From positions 1 to 10,986 of the forward strand of contig URUZ01000164.1 of assembly GCA_900551225.1 (NCBI GenBank): a stretch of DNA of 10,986 nt. Direction: 5' to 3'. The stretch is from an uncultured Clostridium sp. GTDB taxonomy: Bacteria; Bacillota; Clostridia; Lachnospirales; Lachnospiraceae. Each line of letters starts with the position of its first letter. The first letter of the stretch is position 1. Below the pieces are notes generated by a model. That model saw only the letters and a list, made by a program, of their open reading frames with translations. It did not search any database and was not told where the DNA came from. This document shows positions 6,290 to 10,986 of this stretch, piece after piece. The position numbers and the translations under genes were made by a program.

Positions 6290-7560
6290 GCGTCCTGGTA
6301 CACCACCTTCCCCTTGCAGATGGTATATTTCACACGCCCGGTGAGCGTCTCCCCCACAAAGGGGCTGTTGCAAGCCTTGGAGGCAAAATCTGCCACCGTC
6401 CACTGTTCATTTTCATCAAAAAGCACCAGGTCCGCCGGAGCACCCGCTTCCATGCGTCCGCAGTCCAGTTTATAGAGGCGGGCCGGATTCAGGCTCATCT
6501 TCTCCATCAGCTGGACCACCGTCAGATGGCCCGGTTTTACCAGGCTGGTGAGCCCCAAGGCCAGGGCGGTCTCCAGGCCGATGATTCCGCTGGGCGCCTC
6601 TGTCAGGGGCTTCTCCTTCTCTTGGACGGTGTGCGGGGCATGGTCCGTGGCAATCATGTCAATGGTACCGTCCTTCAGGCCCTCAATCAGCATCTGACGG
6701 TCCCTTTCCGTGCGCAGGGGCGGGTTCATCTTGGCCAGGGCGCCGTGTTTTAACACCGCTTCCTCTGTGAGGGTGAAATGATGGGGCGTTACCTCAGCCC
6801 ACACCTTGGCCCCCAGCTCCTTGGCCAGCTTCACCATCTTCACTGCGTTGCCGGAGCTGATGTGCTGGATGTCCACCGTTGCCCCAGTCTCCAGGGCGAT
6901 CATGCAGTCCCTGGCCACCAGAGAATCCTCAGCCAGGCGGGGGGACCCATATATTCCCAGCTGCTCGGACACTGCGCCGTGGTTGATGCCGTTCTGGGAG
7001 ATAAAGCTCTTGTCCTCCTCGTGGAAGCTGAGCACCGTATCCAGGCGGGCAGCCTCCTCCATGGCCTTCTTCACAAATACTCCGTCCATCAGGGGAATCC
7101 CATCGTCAGTGAATCCGGCGGCCCCGCATTTTAACAGGCCTTCCATATCGGTCAGCTGCCTGCCGCCAAAACCGCTGGACACGGCCGCGCAGGAGAGCAC
7201 ATTGATTCCCGTCTTTTTCCCCTCATTCAGAACATAGGAGAGAGTCTCCTCGTTGTCCACAATGGGTTTGGTGTTGGCCATCAGGATCACTGTGGTAAAA
7301 CCGCCCTTTGCCGCGGCTCTGGCTCCGGTGTGGATGTCCTCCTTCACCGTGAACCCCGGGTCCCGGAAATGTACATGGACATCCACCAGCCCCGGCGCCA
7401 CCGACAGGCCCTCCGCCTCAATCACCTGGTCAAACTCCCGGTCCCCGGCTGTTCCCGGCTCCAGCACCTCTTTTATCACTCCGTCCTCAATCACCACGTC
7501 TGCCTGCCGTTCCCGGCCTGCCGCCGGATCGATCACCCGGCCGCCACGTATTAATATCAT
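6286..7560 (-). CDS. pyrC: dihydroorotase, class I
   Basis: A 424-residue amidohydrolase catalysing carbamoyl-aspartate to dihydroorotate, the third step of de novo pyrimidine synthesis in the cytoplasm. Visible metal and catalytic residues are H62 and H64 in DVHVHFRDPG (60-69), D152/D153 in GFTDDG, H180 in SFHEED, H233 in IQHISSG and D306 in ATDHAPH (304-310). The substrate-binding MANTKP (94-99) and KMNPPLR (277-283) are typical of dihydroorotases rather than hydantoinases or allantoinases. Asp at 153, instead of a carboxylated lysine, fits the class I type. ATG 7560 has AGGAAGG at 7568-7574 with 7-base spacing. The gene is not next to pyrB or pyrD/K here but follows an MBL hydrolase by 37 bases and overlaps the phosphatase gene. 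No pyrimidine attenuator was seen in the short gap. Confidence 0.93.
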   Translation of the reverse strand: MILIRGGRVIDPAAGRERQADVVIEDGVIKEVLEPGTAGDREFDQVIEAEGLSVAPGLVDVHVHFRDPGFTVKEDIHTGARAAAKGGFTTVILMANTKPIVDNEETLSYVLNEGKKTGINVLSCAAVSSGFGGRQLTDMEGLLKCGAAGFTDDGIPLMDGVFVKKAMEEAARLDTVLSFHEEDKSFISQNGINHGAVSEQLGIYGSPRLAEDSLVARDCMIALETGATVDIQHISSGNAVKMVKLAKELGAKVWAEVTPHHFTLTEEAVLKHGALAKMNPPLRTERDRQMLIEGLKDGTIDMIATDHAPHTVQEKEKPLTEAPSGIIGLETALALGLTSLVKPGHLTVVQLMEKMSLNPARLYKLDCGRMEAGAPADLVLFDENEQWTVADFASKACNSPFVGETLTGRVKYTICKGKVVYQDA

Positions 7561-7597
7561 CTTGTTTCCTTCCTTTCAAACACGCTGTCCTTATAAT

Positions 7598-8299
7598 CTA
7601 TACTGTAAATTCTTCCCCGGCACAATGGATTCTAACGATGCGGTCCTTATATTCTCCGGCGCAGTCTAAGGCCTTAAACCGGTCCGTCACGTCAAAATCT
7701 CCCCAGAAATGCATGGGGAACACCACATCGGCTCCCACCATTCTCATATAATCATCCATCCCGCGCCAGAAGTCGCCCTCCTGTCTGGGGTCCAGGGGCA
7801 CAAATGCCACATCCACATGGTTCCCGGCCATGGCTTTCAGCTCCCTGTGGTAATTCTCACTCATCTTCCGGTTGTCCGCCTCCGGCTCCCCGGACCACAC
7901 CCAGTTGTTCAGATCTCCCGCGTGATAGATCCGCTTACCGCCGCACTCCACCATGAAGGCCACGCCCTCGTCCGTGGACTTGAAGGTACACACCTTGATG
8001 GCCGGCGGCAGATTCAGGGAAGCCTCCTCACCCGGCCCCAGAAACAGGGTCTGGCTTCTCAGCTCCTGTGGAATCCGCTTGCGCCAGATATCGTCGGACA
8101 GCACATAGACCACCCGCTCCGCCTGTTCCGTCAGATCAAAGATAGCCGGTGAAAAATGATCCCCGTGCCGATGGCTGGAAAAAATCACCAGGGGCTTGTC
8201 CATCACCGTGGGAATCTCTCCCTCAAAGTAATCAAATAAAAAAGCCGCCTCTTCCATTTCCACTAAAAAAGAACTGTGGTGAATATACGTAATCTTCAT
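7598..8299 (-). CDS. MBL-fold metallo-hydrolase (UlaG/Lactamase_B_3-like)
   Basis: A 233-residue soluble metallo-beta-lactamase-fold hydrolase. It opens with KITYIHHSSFLVE, as in UlaG-like proteins. The metal-binding motif is H43-R-H45-G-D47-H48 (SHRHGDHF). Further ligands are expected at H126 and D129 (YHAGDLN) and at H197 (MHFWGD). All five MBL sequence motifs are therefore represented. The start ATG 8299 follows a G6 tract (8307-8312) that serves as the ribosome binding site, with 7-base spacing. It stands between the broken pentapeptide gene and pyrC in the same direction. Substrates of this subfamily are diverse (lactones, phosphodiesters, other esters) and cannot be assigned; nothing in the sequence ties it specifically to nucleotides beyond the neighbours. 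Confidence 0.85.
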   Translation of the reverse strand: MKITYIHHSSFLVEMEEAAFLFDYFEGEIPTVMDKPLVIFSSHRHGDHFSPAIFDLTEQAERVVYVLSDDIWRKRIPQELRSQTLFLGPGEEASLNLPPAIKVCTFKSTDEGVAFMVECGGKRIYHAGDLNNWVWSGEPEADNRKMSENYHRELKAMAGNHVDVAFVPLDPRQEGDFWRGMDDYMRMVGADVVFPMHFWGDFDVTDRFKALDCAGEYKDRIVRIHCAGEEFTV

Positions 8300-8330
8300 C
8301 CAAAATCCCCCCTTCTTTAATATAATAAAC

Positions 8331-8375
8331 GCCTGTTTAATAACTGCCTGTTTAATAACTGCCTATTTGATCACC
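8331..8375. repeat. 15-bp tandem repeat, two perfect copies and one degenerate copy
   Basis: GCCTGTTTAATAACT occurs at 8331-8345 and again, identical, at 8346-8360. A third copy at 8361-8375 (GCCTATTTGATCACC) matches 11 of 15. The third copy holds the last codons and stop of the pentapeptide gene on the - strand, so the array looks like a duplication of the gene's 3' tail. It fills half of the 63-base gap before the MBL gene, whose start region it may space. Confidence 0.85.
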
Positions 8376-9012
8376 AGACCCAGCCTTTTAGCCAGCTCAG
8401 CCGCCTGGTATAAGTCCACCACCGCGCCCTGCAGCTCCTGGAAGCCGTCGGACATCACCAGACCGTTTATAAGGCTGGTGGTAAAATCCATGCCCCGCAT
8501 GGAGGTCTTGAAGAAACTTGCTCCGGTAAGCTCCGCCCTGTCCCAGGACACTTCCCTGACCCTGCACTGGCTGAAGCTGGCTCCCGGCAGGCGCGTGTCC
8601 TGGATGTGCATTATCTCCAGCTTGCAGGAGTCAAAATTGGCATACTCCAGATTGCAGTCCTGGATCAGCACGTGTTTGACGCTGCTGCCGGAGAACTTGG
8701 TTCCCAGCCCCTTGCAGGCCAGGAACCGGCATCTGTTAAAGAAGCAGTCGGAGAAATTGCTGCCGGAGAAATCACAGGACTGGAATACCACGTCCATGAA
8801 TTCCCCCTCTCAAAGGAGCAGCTGAAAAATGAACACCCGGTCAAACGGCTTCGGCTTATGCTGATGAGATCCAGATCTTCCCCCTCCGCCGACAACCCAT
8901 CCAGCTGCTTTTCCTGTATCCGTTCTTCATCCCGGACACATTCAAGCAGGTAATCCATTCCTCTTTCTGCGGCTTCCAGATGTTCTGGAAGCCATGGCTG
9001 TGCTAAATTCAC
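8363..9012 (-). pseudogene. pentapeptide-repeat protein, disrupted by a one-base frameshift
   Basis: Two overlapping reading frames make one protein. The first starts at GTG 9012 (AGGAG at 9023-9027) and is in frame through Gly70. The second continues in frame to 8363 and begins at or before ATG 8797. Adding one G in the G5 run (plus-strand C5, 8803-8807) joins them into 216 residues. The joined protein keeps a hydrophobic residue every fifth position from L47 to M187 (for example F62, F67, F72, F77, F82, F87, F92, F97), with only G102 breaking the pattern, often as Cys-x-Phe. This is a right-handed quadrilateral beta-helix, with an acidic helical N-terminus (about 9-45) and a helical C-terminus. 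Function unknown; some relatives mimic DNA or bind proteins. It follows ade by 21 bases. The break may be an assembly or read error, a real mutation, or two coupled products: GAGAGGGGG could serve as a ribosome binding site for ATG 8797. Confidence 0.8.
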
Positions 9013-9033
9013 TATATAATAACTCCTTTTGTA

Positions 9034-10854
9034 TTATTTAAATAAAGGTGTAAACTGGAATGTCCGGCAGTCCACCAGGCCGCGGTCCGTCAGGCGCAGC
9101 TCCGGCAGGCAGGCCAGGGGGATCAGGGCCATGGTCATAAAGGGTGATACCATGGTGCAGCCGATGCGCTCCCAGCAGCCTTCCAGGTTCTCCACCAGCT
9201 CAGACATCTCCTCTGCCGGCAGATCGTTCATCAGCCCGGCAATGGGCAGGGGCACCAGACCCAGCACCTGGCCGCCGCTGACAATGACCATTCCGCCCTT
9301 GCTCTCCACCAGGGTGTTGGCCGCCAGGGCCATATCCTCGTCATTGGTTCCCACCACCAGCAGGTTGTGGGCATCATGGGCCACAGTGGATGCCATGGCC
9401 CCGCAGCGGATGCCAAAGCCCTTGCAGAAGCCAAAGCCCTTCTTGCCGGTCTCATGGTGGCGCTCAAATACCACTGTCTTCAGCACATCCTGATCAATGT
9501 CTGAGCCAACCTGGCCGTCCTTTACCGTCAGGGTGGCCTCTGTGGCCTTGTCGGGCACCTGGCCTGAGAACACCTGGATCACCTGGACATCCACACCAGA
9601 ACCGTCGGGGGCCGCCGTGCCGTCCGCCAGCTTCGGTGCCTCCAGACGGAAGGTATCGGCCGTGATCTCCCCGCCGATATGCATGGAGTCGGTTACCCAG
9701 CCAGGATATGTATAGGGTTCAAATTCCAAGGTCATCTTCCCATCTTCCGCGACCACCTCGCCGTCGATCAGCACCCTGGTCACCCGGATCTCTTCCAGGT
9801 TGTTGAGGAATACGATGTCCGCACATTTACCGGGGGTGATGGAACCCAGCTCATGGTCCATCTGGAAGCACTGGGCACAGTTGATTGTCACCATCTGGAT
9901 GGCGGTTATGGCATCGATGCCCTCCTCCAGCGCGCGGCGGATAATGTGGTTCAGATGGCCCTTGGTCAGCAGGGTGGCCGGATGGGCGTCATCTGATACC
10001 AGGCAGGCGAAGCGGGTGTCAATCTTGCGCTCGGTGATGCTCTTGGCCACCTGTTTTAAATCATGCCACGCAGAGCCTTCGCGGAACTGGGCGTACATCC
10101 CCAGGCGCATCTTGGCCAGAACGTCCTCGGCCCTGGTGGACTCATGGCAGCAGCGGGCTCCGCTTGCAATGTAGGCGTTGAGACCCGGCCCGGTCTCCGG
10201 CATGGAGTAGTGGCCGGTGACGATCTTACCTGCTTTTAAGGTCTCTCCCACAATCTGGTGGGTCTTTTCATCAGAGTTCAGGATGCCGGGGAAGTTCATC
10301 ATCTCCCCAAGGCCCACCACGCTGTCCCAGTCCATGGTCTGTGCCACGTCCTCAGGTCCCACATAGGAGCCGGTGTCCTCAAAGCCGGGCACCGCAGGAA
10401 CGCAGGAGGGGGTGGTGATCATGGCCTTTAACGGGGTTCTGGCGCTGTCCTTCTCCATGCATTTTACCGCTTCCAGGCCCAGCACGTTGCAGATCTCATG
10501 GGGGTCCATGTAAATGCCTACAGTTCCGTGGGGAATCACAGTTTTGGCATACTCGCCCACACCCATCATAGCGGATTCCACATGGATATGTCCGTCCAGG
10601 AATCCAGGAGCAATGTACTGGCCCCCGGCCTCAATCACCCTGGTATCCGGGCCGATGCAGTGGCCCGCGTCCCCCACCAGGGCGATACGCCCCCTGGCAA
10701 TGGCCACGTCCGTATTTTCTAAAATCTCCCCTGTACATACATTGACCAGCTTCGCGCCCCGTATCACCGTCTCAGCAGGCGTCCTTCCCCCTGCCACAGC
10801 CGCCAGTACCGGCGAAGCCTCCCACAATGGTGTCTTACAGAATTTGTTTATCAT
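9034..10854 (-). CDS. ade: adenine deaminase (Ade/AdeC)
   Basis: A 606-residue amidohydrolase converting adenine to hypoxanthine and ammonia, a purine salvage step in the cytoplasm. Metal-site motifs are GFLDGHIHVES (84-94, with H89 and H91), MDPHE (116-120), GLGEMMNFPG (181-190, with E184), TGHYS (213-217), CCHEST (235-240) and SDDAHP (287-292). The C-terminal Ade domain shows FGFCKGFGIRCGAMAST and VAHDAHNLLVVG (491-502), and ends with PELRLTDRGLVD. The length is slightly above the B. subtilis and E. coli enzymes (about 577-588). The frame also has ATG 10869, but AAAGGAG (10866-10860) lies 5 bases before ATG 10854, so that start is chosen. It is the first gene of the right-hand operon as seen here; the contig ends 77 bases upstream, so an earlier gene cannot be excluded. 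No purine riboswitch or PurR box was recognised. Confidence 0.95.
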   Translation of the reverse strand: MINKFCKTPLWEASPVLAAVAGGRTPAETVIRGAKLVNVCTGEILENTDVAIARGRIALVGDAGHCIGPDTRVIEAGGQYIAPGFLDGHIHVESAMMGVGEYAKTVIPHGTVGIYMDPHEICNVLGLEAVKCMEKDSARTPLKAMITTPSCVPAVPGFEDTGSYVGPEDVAQTMDWDSVVGLGEMMNFPGILNSDEKTHQIVGETLKAGKIVTGHYSMPETGPGLNAYIASGARCCHESTRAEDVLAKMRLGMYAQFREGSAWHDLKQVAKSITERKIDTRFACLVSDDAHPATLLTKGHLNHIIRRALEEGIDAITAIQMVTINCAQCFQMDHELGSITPGKCADIVFLNNLEEIRVTRVLIDGEVVAEDGKMTLEFEPYTYPGWVTDSMHIGGEITADTFRLEAPKLADGTAAPDGSGVDVQVIQVFSGQVPDKATEATLTVKDGQVGSDIDQDVLKTVVFERHHETGKKGFGFCKGFGIRCGAMASTVAHDAHNLLVVGTNDEDMALAANTLVESKGGMVIVSGGQVLGLVPLPIAGLMNDLPAEEMSELVENLEGCWERIGCTMVSPFMTMALIPLACLPELRLTDRGLVDCRTFQFTPLFK

Positions 10855-10870
10855 GTCTTCTCCTTTCATG

Positions 10871-10924
10871 TTTCACGGCGTATAGCGATATAATGCAGGC
10901 TCCGCCGGCATTTCACCGCGTATA
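10871..10924. promoter_or_regulatory. pair of 14-bp direct repeats upstream of ade
   Basis: TTTCACGGCGTATA (10871-10884) recurs as TTTCACCGCGTATA (10911-10924), 13 of 14 identical and 40 bases apart, close to four helical turns. Between them an interrupted inverted repeat, TGCAGGCTCCGCCGGCA (10894-10910), could form a small hairpin. The arrangement upstream of a purine salvage gene suggests tandem operator sites for an unidentified regulator. This is inference, and the second copy lies only 7 bases from the non-genomic end. Confidence 0.4.
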
Positions 10925-10931
10925 ACAACAC

Positions 10932-10986
10932 CTGTCTCTTATACACATCTCCGAGCCCACGAGACCAGAGAGGATTTCGTATGCCG
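10932..10986 (+). other. Illumina Nextera adapter read-through (non-genomic)
   Basis: Positions 10932-10950 are the 19-base Tn5 mosaic end in adapter orientation (CTGTCTCTTATACACATCT). They are followed by CCGAGCCCACGAGAC (10951-10965), the Nextera read-2 linker, then CAGAGAGG (10966-10973), which matches the N708 i7 index as I recall it. ATTTCGTATGCCG (10974-10986) follows, which is the start of the P7 sequence with one mismatch (T for C at 10976). The order mosaic end, linker, index, P7 can only come from a sequencing library, so these 55 bases are not part of the genome. Confidence 0.98.

Noticed and set aside
6290..6403. Upstream extension of the HAD phosphatase reading frame
   Set aside because: The extension lies in the pyrC coding region, lacks family resemblance, and the ATGA overlap start at 6289 is the normal arrangement.
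5993..6475. 160-residue open frame on the + strand across the pyrC-phosphatase junction
   Set aside because: It overlaps two well-supported genes and has no domain or convincing ribosome binding site.
8300..8362. Promoter for the MBL gene (TATTAT/TATATT boxes on the - strand)
   Set aside because: No acceptable -35 box lies 16-18 bases upstream, and AT-rich repeats explain the look-alike boxes.
8367..8825. 152-residue open frame on the + strand opposite the pentapeptide gene
   Set aside because: It shows no recognisable domain, while the - strand carries a regular period-5 repeat over the same bases.
10855..10931. Purine (guanine/xanthine) riboswitch before ade
   Set aside because: The conserved junction and loop sequences of that class are not present in the 77 genomic bases available.
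10932..10950. 19-base match to a Tn5/IS50 mosaic end, as if a transposon began here
   Set aside because: It is followed directly by the library linker, an index and the P7 start, so it is adapter, not a natural transposon end.

Overview
The window looks like a contig end from a Gram-positive gut-type Clostridia, most likely a Lachnospiraceae member (Enterocloster/Hungatella-like; this is an inference from protein style). Supporting signs are strong AGGAGG-type ribosome binding sites, a moderately GC-rich but clostridial gene repertoire, a lipoprotein with a long Ala/Thr/Glu linker after the lipobox, and class I dihydroorotase and adenine deaminase of clostridial type. Twelve to fourteen identifiable elements fill almost the whole sequence. 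No RNA gene, CRISPR array or intact mobile element was seen.

Left block (1-3037, + strand): a SorC-family regulator (LsrR-like), an FGGY kinase very like the autoinducer-2 kinase LsrK, and a small cupin, tightly spaced and closed by a strong GC-rich hairpin. The likely role is sensing and phosphorylating AI-2 (or a related linear sugar), with the regulator responding to the phosphorylated product. The cupin sits where LsrG/LsrF functions would be expected.

Middle block (3060-5586, - strand): a complete polar amino acid ABC importer in the order binding lipoprotein, permease, ATPase. It has a recognisable sigma-A type promoter and an internal hairpin between the binding protein and the permease that probably keeps the binding protein in excess.

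Right block (5600-10854, - strand): a probable operon read from right to left: adenine deaminase, a pentapeptide-repeat protein broken by a one-base frameshift, an MBL-fold hydrolase, dihydroorotase (pyrC) and a YjjG/YfnB-like HAD phosphatase. pyrC and the phosphatase overlap by ATGA, and a terminator overlaps the last stop codon. The nucleobase/nucleotide theme (adenine deamination, pyrimidine ring synthesis, nucleotide phosphatase) ties three of the five genes together; the pentapeptide and MBL proteins are of unknown role.

Right end (10932-10986): this is not genomic DNA. It is Illumina Nextera adapter read-through (Tn5 mosaic end, index, start of P7), so the true genomic sequence ends at about 10931.
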